The notes: generated by a model not told the origin, from the letters alone. Counted from the first letter of the stretch, positions 45,799 to 54,768 are shown. The stretch: DNA of 64,000 nucleotides from Limibacillus halophilus (GCF_014191775.1 NZ_JACHXA010000002.1:434001-498000); one strand, 5' to 3'. Translations and numbers: made by a program.

Positions 45799-46749
45799 AT
45801 GGCGAGAAGCAAGACCATAGCGACCAACCTAGTTTCGGCATCCTGTTCCAGGCCCGCCGCCGCAACGACGGCATTTGCGTTGCTTTTTGCATTCCTGGTT
45901 CTCATGACAACGGACCTCGCGGCGCAGACGGCAACCTTGAAGCCGCCACCTGCCGAACCGCCGCGCAGTCATCTTACCGTACCTATGCCAGCACCGGTCG
46001 CGGAGCCTGCGCCCGCGAATGAGCCTGCCGCGAACCCCGTGGCTGAGTCCGTGACGGCGCCAGTGACGGTACCGGCCGTTGCGCCCACACCTGTCGCTGA
46101 ACCGGCGCCTGTCGCTGAACCGGCGCCAAATGTCGCGCCGCCCGCAGAGCCAGAGTTCCAAACCATCGCCGAACCGACGGTCGAGCCGAAAACTGAGCCC
46201 GCCGTGGAACCCGCCGTGGAACCCGTTATCGAGCCTGTGGTTGAGACCGCAGCGGAGGCCGAACCAACGGCTCAACCCGAGCCAGCGGTTGAGCCCGAGA
46301 CCGCAGCTGAAGCCCAGCCTGTCACCGAACCTGAAACTGCCGCAGCCGAGGAGCCCCTGGCAGAACCCGTCCCCGAATCAGTTGCCGAGCCCGTTGTCGA
46401 GCCTGTTGTCGAGCCCATTGCACAATCGTCCCCGGCATCAGAACCCTCGGTGATCTTTGCAGAGGGGTCATCCGAGTTGGACGATGTGGGCCAAGCTCTG
46501 TTGGCCCAGGTTGCCGATCGCATGAACGCCGACCCTTCGCTTCGAGTTCAGGTTCTTGCCTATGCTTCCTCCGAGGGCGGCGAAGACGACAACCGCGCAA
46601 GGCGTTTGTCCTTGGCACGTGGATTGACGGTCCGTTCGTTTCTGGTGGCGCAAGGCATACGTTCAACTCGTATGGAGATACGTCCGCTCGGCGCAAACCT
46701 CGAGTCGGGTCCCGTAGACCGTGTAGACATAGTTCCGGTGACGAATTGA
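45799..46749 (+). CDS. OmpA-like protein with long Pro/Glu/Ala/Val-rich region
   Basis: The 316-residue protein has a hydrophobic export segment (about 26-43). A low-complexity stretch (about 50-215) follows, built of EP-type repeats such as AEPAP, VEPVVEPV and PEPAVEPE. The C-terminal OmpA-like domain (about 220-316) has VIFAEGSSELDDVGQALLA, LRVQVLAYASSEGG, NRARRLSLARGLTVRSFL and MEIRPLGANLE. The domain binds peptidoglycan in relatives, though the GHTD-type loop here is AYASSEGG. The low-complexity stretch would span the periplasm. It stands just before the MotA/MotB-like pair and may serve with it. Confidence 0.8.
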   Translation: MARSKTIATNLVSASCSRPAAATTAFALLFAFLVLMTTDLAAQTATLKPPPAEPPRSHLTVPMPAPVAEPAPANEPAANPVAESVTAPVTVPAVAPTPVAEPAPVAEPAPNVAPPAEPEFQTIAEPTVEPKTEPAVEPAVEPVIEPVVETAAEAEPTAQPEPAVEPETAAEAQPVTEPETAAAEEPLAEPVPESVAEPVVEPVVEPIAQSSPASEPSVIFAEGSSELDDVGQALLAQVADRMNADPSLRVQVLAYASSEGGEDDNRARRLSLARGLTVRSFLVAQGIRSTRMEIRPLGANLESGPVDRVDIVPVTN

Positions 46750-46820
46750 ATGGCGTGTAGCATTGAACAAGTCGCCGGATTTAAGGGGACAAGTGCAAGT
46801 TGCCACGATTTCGCCCTACT

Positions 46821-46847
46821 ACGGTCTCATGATCTGAGCCGTTTCTT
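46821..46847 (+). terminator. Possible terminator after the OmpA-like gene
   Basis: ACGG-T-CTCA and TGAG-CCGT form a stem with one bulge around a 5-base loop, followed by TTTCTT. It is weaker than other terminators in the window. A further T-run follows at about 46855. Confidence 0.35.
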
Positions 46848-46944
46848 AGGATCGGTTTTTTGTCCGGGCCACACGAACATGCAATTGTCTGACGCGTGAA
46901 CCGATGAGCTGCATTGCGAACAACAAACATCAAGAGAGTCGGAA

Positions 46945-48111
46945 ATGAACCGCCCCACCCGTTTTCTCGTCCGCATGGTTATCTTCTTGCTTTTGGTCGG
47001 TGGCGCCGGTGCGGCCCTCTATCCCAGGCTATCAGGCGCATTCGGAGCCAACGTTGTGCTCAATGGCCTGATCCTTTTCGTGTTGGCGCTTGGCATCATC
47101 TTTATCTTTCGCAATGTTTTGATGCTCTTTCCCGAGATCAGCTTCGTTGAAAAGCTTCAGCAGGAAGGCCGCGATGGCCCGAATCTCGTGATGCCAGGTA
47201 GCGTAACCTCCGAACGCGCACCGCATTTGCTCGGACCGATGGTTACAATGATGGGCGAGCGCAAGGGGCGCCTCACCCTGTCGGCCATGACGTTGCGCAC
47301 GCTACTGGATGGCATTGCCAGCCGCATAGAGGAAGTCCACGAAATTTCCCGCTACCTAATCGGCTTGCTGGTCTTTTTGGGCTTGCTGGGGACTTTCTGG
47401 GGCTTGCTTGAAACGGTCGGCGCCGTCGGAGAAACAATCCAGAATTTGAGCGTCGAGGGAGGCGATGCAGCTGGCCTGTTCCAGGATTTGAAAAGCGGAC
47501 TTGCAACGCCGCTATCAGGTATGGGTACGGCGTTCAGTTCCTCCCTTTTTGGCCTCGCCGGTTCCCTGGTTCTGGGCTTCCTGGAGCTACAGGCAAGCCA
47601 AGCTCACAACCGCTTCGTCAATGACCTGGAAGAATGGCTGTCCGGATTGACCAAACTTGGCGGCGGCGGCCCGATCGGCGACGGCGAGCATTCCGTTCCC
47701 GCTTACATCCAGGCCTTGCTGGAGCAGACCGCCGATTCCCTGGACAATCTGCAACGCATCATGGCACGCGGTGAAGAAAACCGTGTCTCACTGGATCGGG
47801 ACTTGGCGTTGTTGGCCGAGCGCATGCAACAGATCACCGATCAAATGCGCGGCGAGCAACAGGTGCTTAAGTCGCTGCTGGAAACCCAACATCAACTGCG
47901 CCCGGTTTTGCAACGTCTGGCCGAAGCCGATCTGGCGGGCGGTGGCATGGATGACGCCACACGCGACCACATACGCTCCATGGATTACCGCTTGGAACGT
48001 ATTGCCGGGGAAATCGGCAAGGGACGCGGCGAGATCGTTCAAGAGATGCGCAACGAGATTCGGCTTTTGGCCCGCACGATAGCGGCCCTGGCCGAGGATC
48101 CAGAGCGCTAG
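46945..48111 (+). CDS. MotA/TolQ/ExbB-type proton channel protein, non-flagellar
   Basis: The 388-residue protein has two N-terminal helices (about 8-27 and 36-57). A cytoplasmic region with APHLLGPMVTMMGERKG follows. Then come the stator helices (about 135-157, GLLVFLGLLGTFWGLLETVGAVGE, and about 190-215, TPLSGMGTAFSSSLFGLAGSLVLGF), with the GTFWGLL signature of MotA/TolQ pumps. A cytoplasmic coiled-coil tail of about 150 residues (EQTADSLDNLQRIMARGEENR onward) is extra. It is four bases before the MotB-like gene and presumably forms a proton-driven pentamer with it. Its job is not known; no flagellar genes are near. Confidence 0.85.
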   Translation: MNRPTRFLVRMVIFLLLVGGAGAALYPRLSGAFGANVVLNGLILFVLALGIIFIFRNVLMLFPEISFVEKLQQEGRDGPNLVMPGSVTSERAPHLLGPMVTMMGERKGRLTLSAMTLRTLLDGIASRIEEVHEISRYLIGLLVFLGLLGTFWGLLETVGAVGETIQNLSVEGGDAAGLFQDLKSGLATPLSGMGTAFSSSLFGLAGSLVLGFLELQASQAHNRFVNDLEEWLSGLTKLGGGGPIGDGEHSVPAYIQALLEQTADSLDNLQRIMARGEENRVSLDRDLALLAERMQQITDQMRGEQQVLKSLLETQHQLRPVLQRLAEADLAGGGMDDATRDHIRSMDYRLERIAGEIGKGRGEIVQEMRNEIRLLARTIAALAEDPER

Positions 48112-48115
48112 GCCC

Positions 48116-49627
48116 ATGTATAATCTTCGACGTGGCGGCGGTCGACGCGCGGTCAACATCTGGCCCGGTTTCGTGGATGCCCTGGCGACACTGCTGCTCG
48201 TTATCATATTTGTGCTGTTGGTCTTCGTGGTCGCTCAATTTTATCTCTCGACGGCCCTGTCGGGACGTGAACAAGCGCTCAAACGGCTACAGTCGGAGAT
48301 ACTGGAACTAACCGAGATGCTGTCGCTGGAACGCTCGGCCAACGCGGATCTTCGGGTCAATGTGGCGCAGCTATCCTCGGAGCTGCAAAGCTCCCTGAAA
48401 GCACGCGACAGCCTGACAAACCAGCTAGCGGCGCTTGCAGGAGAACGCGACGACTTGCGCGGCAAGCTCCAAGCGTCCGAGCAACGCATTGTGATCCTGG
48501 ACGCCGAAACCGCCAAACTACAGGACCAGAATCGCGACCTGCAGGCTGACATCGACGCCCGAATCGCCATTTCCGCCGAGCTCTCGCAAAAGCTCGAAGA
48601 TGCCTACAAGACGATTGAGGCCGACAGGGAAAAGATTGAGGTTCAGATCACCGAGCTGGCGACGCTCCGGGAATTGCGCGATTCCCTGCGCCAGGAAGTT
48701 GCCGGACTGCAAGCAACGCTGGAATCGCGTCAGGCGGCAACAGAAGAACTGCGCCAGGAGCTGGAACAAGCCTACGCGGCCATCGATGCGAGCGAACGCA
48801 AGGTTTCGCTACAGGTCGAAGAACTTGCCATTCTGCGAGACCTGCGTGACCAGCTTCAACGCGAGGTCGCCGCGCTCGACGCCAAGATCGAGGCCGCCCG
48901 AACTGCCCAGGAAGATGCCGACCGTGATTTGGAAACCTTGCGTGACCAGCTTGTCTCCACGACCAGCGCTTTGGGGCAGCAGGTGGAAATGACCGAGGAA
49001 GCCAAGGCGCAAATTCGCCTGATGAACCAGCAGCTGGCTGCCCTGCGCCGTCAACTTGCCAGCCTGAATGCGGCCTTGGAGGCTTCCGAAGCCCTCAACC
49101 GCGAACAGGAGGTGCAGATCGTCGATCTGGGGCAACGCCTCAATGCAGCGCTTGCTACAAAGGTTCAAGAACTCGCCCGCTATCGATCGGAGTTCTTCGG
49201 CCGTCTGCGTGAAGCGTTGGGCGATCGACCGGATATCAGGATCGTCGGCGATCGTTTTGTGTTGCAATCAGAGGTGCTCTTCAATACCGCCGAGGCCGAG
49301 ATCGGCGAAGATGGTCGCGCACAACTGCATCAGCTCGCCGAGACATTAAAAGAGATCGCAGCTCAGATTCCCGCCGATCTTGAATGGATTCTGCGGGTTG
49401 ACGGGCACACCGACCGGCGGCCGATTGCCACACCGGAGTTTCCCTCGAATTGGGAGCTTTCAACGGCGCGTGCCCTGTCGGTCGTCAAATTCCTGGTTGC
49501 CGAGGGCATTGCGCCCGAGCGCCTCGCGGCCACCGGATTTGGACCCTACCAGCCACTCGCAACCGGCGATAACGAACTCGCACTCAGCCGGAACCGGCGG
49601 ATAGAGTTCAAGCTGACTGAGCGCTAA
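48116..49627 (+). CDS. MotB-like protein with giant coiled coil and OmpA domain
   Basis: The 503-residue protein has one N-terminal helix with the ion-conducting aspartate D21 in NIWPGFVDALATLLLVIIF. An almost uninterrupted periplasmic coiled coil (about 48-375) follows with near-repeated blocks: EKIEVQITELATLRELRDSL, then ERKVSLQVEELAILRDLRDQ, about 70 residues apart. It ends with a peptidoglycan-binding OmpA/MotB domain (about 385-503) with VDGHTDRRP, NWELSTARALSVVKFL and SRNRRIEFKL. A 330-residue coil is long enough to span the periplasm and reach the cell wall far from the membrane. Together with the preceding gene it is a third stator unit besides TolQR. Function unknown. Confidence 0.87.
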   Translation: MYNLRRGGGRRAVNIWPGFVDALATLLLVIIFVLLVFVVAQFYLSTALSGREQALKRLQSEILELTEMLSLERSANADLRVNVAQLSSELQSSLKARDSLTNQLAALAGERDDLRGKLQASEQRIVILDAETAKLQDQNRDLQADIDARIAISAELSQKLEDAYKTIEADREKIEVQITELATLRELRDSLRQEVAGLQATLESRQAATEELRQELEQAYAAIDASERKVSLQVEELAILRDLRDQLQREVAALDAKIEAARTAQEDADRDLETLRDQLVSTTSALGQQVEMTEEAKAQIRLMNQQLAALRRQLASLNAALEASEALNREQEVQIVDLGQRLNAALATKVQELARYRSEFFGRLREALGDRPDIRIVGDRFVLQSEVLFNTAEAEIGEDGRAQLHQLAETLKEIAAQIPADLEWILRVDGHTDRRPIATPEFPSNWELSTARALSVVKFLVAEGIAPERLAATGFGPYQPLATGDNELALSRNRRIEFKLTER

Positions 49628-49706
49628 GGCCCCTTTTGCGGCACGAGATGGGCTGCCATGTCGTGATTGAGCTTGCCTTTATTGTGGATATGCCTAACTA
49701 GGGCGG

Positions 49707-51566
49707 ATGCGCCCGACAACCATAGACTCCTCGACCTCCTCCGACGGTCACTGGAAAACCCTGCGGCAGTTATTGCCTTATCTCTGGCAAGCAGATTCCC
49801 GCGGTTTGAAGCTGCGCGTGGTGATGGCGCTTAGCTTGCTTGTCGCTGCTAAGCTGACGAACATTTACGTGCCGCTGATCCTCAGGAATGCGGTCGACAG
49901 CCTCTCTGCACCGGACGCCAGCCTAATCGTAGCGCCGGTCGGTTTACTTCTCGCCTACGGCGGCGCGCGAGTCGGCGCATTGGCGTTCGGCGAATTGCGC
50001 GACGCGCTTTTCGCCCGCGTTGCACAGAACGCAATCCGTCAAGTCGCCCTAAAAACCTTCAGGCACTTACATGCCTTGTCACTGCGGTTTCACCTTGAAC
50101 GCCAGACCGGCGGCCTGACACGCGCCATTGATCGTGGCGTCAAAGGTATCGAGTTCCTGCTCTTCTTCGTCCTGTTCAACGTTCTGCCGACACTGTTGGA
50201 GGTCGGGCTTGTAGCGGGCTTGCTATGGTGGCTTCTCGACTGGCGCTTCGCGGCCGTGACGTTGCTCACCATCGTTGGATACGTCGTTCTAACCTTCAAG
50301 ATCACGGAATGGCGCATTGGCCTGCGCCGTGCCATGAACGACGCCGACAACGTTGCCAATACACGCGCCGTCGACAGCCTTCTGAACTATGAGACGGTCA
50401 AGTACTTCGGCAACGAGGAGCACGAAGCCCGGCGATTCGATAAAGGGCTACTGGCTTACGAGAAAGCTGCGATTCGCAGCCGCACCAGTTTGTCGCTCCT
50501 CAACGTCGGGCAAAGCCTCATCATTTCGCTTGGCATCACTGTCATGATGATCCTGGCCGCCGTAGGTGTCGCGGACGGGTCACTCTCGTTGGGCGACTTC
50601 GTCATGGTCAACGCATACCTCTTGCAATTGGCGATGCCGCTCAATTTCCTGGGCACCGTTTATCGCGAAATCAAGCAGTCCCTGGTCGATCTGGAGATGC
50701 TCTTTCGCCTTGGCGCGGAGGAAGCCGAAATCAAGGATCGCCCCGGCGCCGAGGAACTGGTCGTTCAAGGCGGCACCGTGGTTTTCGAGGACGTGCGTTT
50801 CAACTACGACCAGCGCCGCAAAGTCCTGAAGGGCATCTCCTTTACCGTCCCTGCCGGAAAACGAACCGCCATCGTGGGGCCGAGCGGCGCAGGAAAGTCC
50901 ACGATCTCTCGGCTGCTGTTCCGCTTTTATGAGCCCGACAGCGGCCGGATTCTCATCGACGGCCAGGATATTGGCACCGTCACCCAAAGCAGCCTGCGCG
51001 CCGCTATCGGCATCGTACCCCAGGATACCGTCCTGTTTAATGATACGATATACTATAACATTTCCTATGGCCGCCCCAACGCACCCAGCGAGGATGTCGA
51101 GGAGGCAGCCAAGTTAGCGCGCATCCACGATTTCGTGTCGCAACTCCCCGACGGCTATGACACCGCCGTGGGCGAGCGCGGGCTAAAGCTCTCCGGTGGA
51201 GAGAAGCAACGTGTCGCCATCGCACGAGCTCTGTTGAAGCGTCCGGCGATCTTCCTGTTCGACGAGGCCACCTCTTCGCTGGATACCGCAACCGAACGTG
51301 ACATCCAACGATCACTCTCCGATGTATCACGCGACCGCACGACGCTGGTCATTGCCCACCGTTTGTCGACGGTGATAGATGCGGACGAAATCATCGTCCT
51401 GCGAGATGGCGAAATCGCAGAGCGGGGCCGCCATGCCGAATTGCTGTCGCAGCGCGGTGTCTATGCCGAGATGTGGGCTCGTCAGCAAAGCGGTGAGGAA
51501 GAGGATCGCGGACTTTCCATTCGCAAGGCTTCCGAGATGATGGCGAAGCCGGAAAGCACAGGTTAA
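49707..51566 (+). CDS. ATM1-type ABC exporter (fused membrane and ATPase)
   Basis: The 619-residue half transporter has six helices (about 35-330) with YLWQADSRGLKLRVVMAL, RHLHALSLRFHLERQTGGLTRAIDRG, VDSLLNYETVKYFGNE and VMVNAYLLQLAMPLNFLG. Its ATPase has Walker A GPSGAGKST, Q-loop GIVPQDTVLFNDT, signature LSGGEKQRVAIARA, Walker B IFLFDEATSSLD and switch HRL. NYETVKYFGNE is the ATM1/ABCB7 hallmark. Relatives export glutathione-linked sulfur or metal species. It works as a homodimer in the inner membrane. It is 80 bases after the MotB-like gene and 73 before meaB. Confidence 0.92.
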   Translation: MRPTTIDSSTSSDGHWKTLRQLLPYLWQADSRGLKLRVVMALSLLVAAKLTNIYVPLILRNAVDSLSAPDASLIVAPVGLLLAYGGARVGALAFGELRDALFARVAQNAIRQVALKTFRHLHALSLRFHLERQTGGLTRAIDRGVKGIEFLLFFVLFNVLPTLLEVGLVAGLLWWLLDWRFAAVTLLTIVGYVVLTFKITEWRIGLRRAMNDADNVANTRAVDSLLNYETVKYFGNEEHEARRFDKGLLAYEKAAIRSRTSLSLLNVGQSLIISLGITVMMILAAVGVADGSLSLGDFVMVNAYLLQLAMPLNFLGTVYREIKQSLVDLEMLFRLGAEEAEIKDRPGAEELVVQGGTVVFEDVRFNYDQRRKVLKGISFTVPAGKRTAIVGPSGAGKSTISRLLFRFYEPDSGRILIDGQDIGTVTQSSLRAAIGIVPQDTVLFNDTIYYNISYGRPNAPSEDVEEAAKLARIHDFVSQLPDGYDTAVGERGLKLSGGEKQRVAIARALLKRPAIFLFDEATSSLDTATERDIQRSLSDVSRDRTTLVIAHRLSTVIDADEIIVLRDGEIAERGRHAELLSQRGVYAEMWARQQSGEEEDRGLSIRKASEMMAKPESTG

Positions 51567-51638
51567 CCTTGCTCCCGCCATGGCACAGACGAATCGGATA
51601 GACATCTTCTTGCCGCAGCCGGTCGCGGAGCAACGCCT

Positions 51639-52619
51639 ATGAACGCCCCGGAATCCCTATTGAATCAAGCCAGGAACGGTGATCGTCGCGCATTGGGCCG
51701 CGCCATCACCTTGATCGAGTCTACACGGCGCGATCACCGGGAGCAGGCGCGGCGCTTGTTGGAAGCCGCCCTACCGGAGAGTGGCAAGGCGATCCGCCTT
51801 GGTATCACCGGTACGCCCGGCGTTGGGAAGTCGACCTTCATCGAGACCTTCGGCCTTCATCTCCTGGAGGCCGGGCGCCGTGTTGCTGTGGTCGCGGTCG
51901 ACCCCTCCTCCAAGCGGGGCGGCGGCTCGATCCTGGGCGACAAGACACGCATGCCCGAGTTGTCGCGGAGCCTTGATGCCTTCATCCGTCCCTCCCCCAC
52001 CGCTGGTACGCTGGGCGGCGTTGCACGCCGTACCCGCGAGACAATGTTGCTGCTGGAGTCGGTGGGTTACGACGTGGTCATCGTCGAGACCGTAGGCGTC
52101 GGTCAATCCGAGACAGCCGTGGCTGAAATGGTCGACATGTTCCTGTTGTTGCTCTCCCCTGCTGGCGGAGACGAGCTCCAGGGCATCAAGAAGGGCGTGG
52201 TTGAGCTGGCCGATCTCTTCCTCATCAACAAAGCAGACGGCGATCTGGAGAAGGCTGCCCAGCGCGCAGCTGCGGAATATCGTCACGCCTTGGGACTCCT
52301 AAAGCCCAGCTACAAGGACTGGCAGCCGAAGGTTCAGCTATGCTCGGCCCTTACAGGCGCGGGCATCAGCAAAGTTTGGGAAACGGTCACCGCATTTCAT
52401 GAATCTTTGGCGCCGAGCGGTGCGCTTAAGGATAGACGCGCCGCACAAGCACAGGCTTGGTTCTGGCAAACCCTCGAAGAAGGATTGTTGCAGACTCTCA
52501 AGGACGATCCTGCCGTCAAAGCGGCCCTTCCCGCATTGGAAGGTGCGGTGCGTGACGGAACCACAACGCCGACACTGGCTGCCGAGGATCTGCTTGCTCG
52601 ATTTTTGCGCAGATCCTGA
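51639..52619 (+). CDS. meaB: Methylmalonyl-CoA mutase chaperone GTPase
   Basis: The 326-residue G3E GTPase has Walker A GTPGVGKSTFIE, the VVAVDPSS switch, the family motif GSILGDKTRM, GGVARRTRETMLLLES, VETVGVGQSE and the guanine-specifying LINKADGD. It protects and reactivates methylmalonyl-CoA mutase and helps load adenosylcobalamin. The mutase gene lies about 5 kb away on the other strand, not in an operon with it, but close enough to support the partnership. Confidence 0.93.
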   Translation: MNAPESLLNQARNGDRRALGRAITLIESTRRDHREQARRLLEAALPESGKAIRLGITGTPGVGKSTFIETFGLHLLEAGRRVAVVAVDPSSKRGGGSILGDKTRMPELSRSLDAFIRPSPTAGTLGGVARRTRETMLLLESVGYDVVIVETVGVGQSETAVAEMVDMFLLLLSPAGGDELQGIKKGVVELADLFLINKADGDLEKAAQRAAAEYRHALGLLKPSYKDWQPKVQLCSALTGAGISKVWETVTAFHESLAPSGALKDRRAAQAQAWFWQTLEEGLLQTLKDDPAVKAALPALEGAVRDGTTTPTLAAEDLLARFLRRS

Positions 52620-52638
52620 CCTTGGGACCGCTTTCAGC

Positions 52639-52667
52639 TTGACGCACAAGTGCCAAGACCGTAAAAA
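52639..52667 (+). promoter_or_regulatory. Possible sigma-70 promoter of rpmB
   Basis: TTGACG (52639-52644) and TAAAAA (52662-52667) are 17 bases apart, about 90 bases before rpmB. The -35 is good and the -10 is partial. Confidence 0.4.
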
Positions 52668-52759
52668 GCGGCCTCAATCGGGCGCTTCCCTAGCGAAGCG
52701 CTCGTAGAGTTTTAGGAAATTCGACGACTTCAAACGACCAGATAACGGGATTTAGAATC

Positions 52760-53065
52760 ATGGCACGACGTTGCGCCTTCACCGGCAAGGGTGTGCAGAC
52801 CGGCAACAATGTCAGTCACGCAAACAACAGGACCCGTCGCCGGTTCCTGCCGAACATGCAGGACGCCGCGCTCTATAGCGAGGTCCTCCGCAAGGCTGTC
52901 CGCGTGCGCCTGACGACCAGGGCGATTCGTACGATCGAGCATAATGGCGGCATCGACGCATTCCTGCTGTCGACCCCGAATTCCAAGCTTGGTCAGGATG
53001 CGCTCGTGCTGAAGCGGGCCATCGCCAAGGCGAGCGCCAAGCGCGAGGCAACCGCCGCCGCCTGA
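52760..53065 (+). CDS. rpmB: 50S ribosomal protein L28
   Basis: The 101-residue protein starts [33 protein letters not shown] (the L28 signature CxxTGK and SHANN) and continues [23 protein letters not shown]. The alphaproteobacterial form is longer than the 78-residue E. coli protein, with the C-terminal AKASAKREA tail. It stands alone, with its own promoter candidate and a clear terminator. Confidence 0.98.
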   Translation: MARRCAFTGKGVQTGNNVSHANNRTRRRFLPNMQDAALYSEVLRKAVRVRLTTRAIRTIEHNGGIDAFLLSTPNSKLGQDALVLKRAIAKASAKREATAAA

Positions 53066-53094
53066 GGCCGCGACTGCTACATAGCCGATCAGAC

Positions 53095-53133
53095 GAGCCC
53101 GCTACTCACTTGAGTTGCGGGCTCTCTTCTTTT
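53095..53133 (+). terminator. Terminator of rpmB
   Basis: GAGCCCGC (53095-53102) pairs with GCGGGCTC (53117-53124), with an inner ACTCA/TGAGT pair. TCTTCTTTT follows. Confidence 0.88.
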
Positions 53134-53250
53134 CGTGAGCTTGTAGCCTCGCTCACAAATTCGTGAAGTCCATACCTTCCAAGCCTTCTCTCGCATAAGC
53201 TGCCATAATCGCCCCTTTGGGTTGTTGCCGCATAGTGTATGGAGGGTTCC

Positions 53251-54027
53251 ATGGTCCCACTACAACGCCGTTCACTGCTCGCCGGTATCGCAAGTTTGCC
53301 GCTCGCCACAATCCTAGCCGATCCACGGTTGGCGCGGGCAGCAGCGGAGGAAACGCAAACAGTCACTATCACGACGCCCGGCGGCCATAAGGTTTCCGGG
53401 GCTCTTGCACTGCCGGAGGCCAAGCCGGCGCCCACCGTTCTGCTAATTCATGAATGGTGGGGTCTCAATGACCAAATCAAGACAATGGCCGTTGAATTCG
53501 CCAAGCAGGGATATGTCGCGCTGGCGGTCGATCTGTACGGTGGCAAAGTGGCCATGGCGGATGACCGCGACGCAGCCAAGGCGCTGATGAGCTCTGTCGA
53601 CGGCAGCGTGGCGACAGAAACCCTGACCGCCTGGGCCGAATGGCTGCGGACCCATGAGTCCAGCACAGGCAAGCTTGGAACGGTGGGATGGTGCTTTGGC
53701 GGCGGCTGGTCGCTCAATGCCTCCATCGCCACGCCTGTCGATGCTACGGTTATCTATTACGGCCGCGTCAATCGTGCGTCGGAGGATTTGGTCAACTTGA
53801 AGGGACCGGTGCTGGGACATTTCGCGACGCGCGACGGTTTCATCAACAGCGATATGATTGGCGAATTCGAAAAGATGATGGCCGAAGCGAAGAAATCCCT
53901 GGAGGTCCACTGGTATGTCGCCGACCACGCCTTCGCCAATCCAACAGGCAGCCGCTATGACGAGGAAGACGCGGCGCTGGCTTGGACCAGAACGCTGACG
54001 TTCCTTGCCCGCAATCTGAAGGGTTAG
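53251..54027 (+). CDS. Dienelactone hydrolase-family protein, probably Tat-exported
   Basis: The 258-residue protein begins with a short n-region QRRSLLAGIASLPLATIL, a twin-arginine plus hydrophobic core that resembles a Tat signal, ending at ARAAA near residue 30. The alpha/beta hydrolase core has the oxyanion region LLIHEWWGLN and the nucleophile C148 in GTVGWCFGGGWSL. The aspartate is in ATRDGF and the histidine in ADHAFAN, so the Cys-Asp-His triad of dienelactone hydrolases is complete. Substrate is unknown; an exported member is less usual than the cytoplasmic catechol-pathway enzyme. ATG 53251 follows GGAGG. It is monocistronic. Confidence 0.85.
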   Translation: MVPLQRRSLLAGIASLPLATILADPRLARAAAEETQTVTITTPGGHKVSGALALPEAKPAPTVLLIHEWWGLNDQIKTMAVEFAKQGYVALAVDLYGGKVAMADDRDAAKALMSSVDGSVATETLTAWAEWLRTHESSTGKLGTVGWCFGGGWSLNASIATPVDATVIYYGRVNRASEDLVNLKGPVLGHFATRDGFINSDMIGEFEKMMAEAKKSLEVHWYVADHAFANPTGSRYDEEDAALAWTRTLTFLARNLKG

Positions 54028-54100
54028 CGGCAGTTCCATCCTTCGAAACAAAGGCTGCGTCACCTCCTCGGAATGAGGAGCTTGATGGCGGATCCAAACG

Positions 54101-54138
54101 AAAAAAGGGCCGGCCTCCCGTTCGGGGAAGTCGGCCCT
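54101..54138 (-). terminator. Terminator of hsp20
   Basis: On the minus strand GGGCCG and CGGCCC close an imperfect stem, with a TCCC/GGGA inner pair, followed by TTTTTT. It could also end the plus-strand hydrolase transcript less efficiently. Confidence 0.85.
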
Positions 54139-54171
54139 TCAGTCTTGCGGTGTTGTTTAGGCGGTCAGCCG

Positions 54172-54639
54172 TCAGGCTGCTTTCTGCTCAATCGCCTTGG
54201 TTTTGGTCGCCGCGCTCTCGATCTGGACGGTGCGGGGCTTCTTCGCCTCCGGCACTTCACGCACCAGCGCGATATGCAGCAGTCCGTTCTCAAGCTTGGC
54301 GCCGGTTACCTTGATAAACTCCGCCAGGTCGAAGCGGCGCTCGAAGGTACGGCTGGCGATGCCGCGATGAAGATAGGTCACCTCTTGCGGTTCAGCTTTC
54401 TCCTTCGTTTCGCCACGAACGACGAGATTCCCGTCGGAAACGGTGATCTCTAGTTCATCCTCGCCGAAACCGGCCACCGCCATGGTGATGCGGTAGTCGT
54501 CTTCGCCAAGCTTTTCGATGTTGTAGGGTGGGTAGCCAACGGCCTGCTCATCGAGGCGGGTCATCCCGTCCAAAAGACGGGCCATCCGGTCGAAACCAAC
54601 CGTTGAACGCAATAGTGGCGTGAGATCATAGCTTCGCAT
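54172..54639 (-). CDS. Small heat-shock protein Hsp20 (IbpA-like)
   Basis: The 155-residue protein has the N-terminal RSYDLTPLLRSTVGFDRM of IbpA-type sHsps and the alpha-crystallin domain (about 40-130). Motifs there are PPYNIEKLGEDDYRITMAVAGF, NLVVRGETKEK, the conserved GIASRTFERRFDLAEFIKV and AKLENGLLHIAL. It holds unfolded proteins for refolding. It is preceded by AAGGAGGA eight bases from the ATG and by a sigma-32 promoter at 54769-54797, so heat-shock control is likely. It is monocistronic. Confidence 0.95.
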   Translation of the reverse strand: MRSYDLTPLLRSTVGFDRMARLLDGMTRLDEQAVGYPPYNIEKLGEDDYRITMAVAGFGEDELEITVSDGNLVVRGETKEKAEPQEVTYLHRGIASRTFERRFDLAEFIKVTGAKLENGLLHIALVREVPEAKKPRTVQIESAATKTKAIEQKAA

Positions 54640-54768
54640 GACAATAGTCCTCCTTAACGTCGAAGCGACTTACTGACCCTCTGGCGCAACGGATACCGAA
54701 TTGGTCATCCGCGGCTCTGGGGCCGTCAAAGGGCGGAACCCGACTATTCGGCGTCCCGTCCGAAACCT

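Noticed and set aside
45829..46275. Antisense frame rich in Gly/Arg/Phe over the OmpA-like gene
   Set aside because: It mirrors the EP-repeat DNA and is a low-complexity artefact.
46945..49627. Zorya-type anti-phage system
   Set aside because: MotA/MotB-like proteins are present, but no helicase or ZorC/ZorD/ZorE-like gene is adjacent; the neighbours are housekeeping genes.
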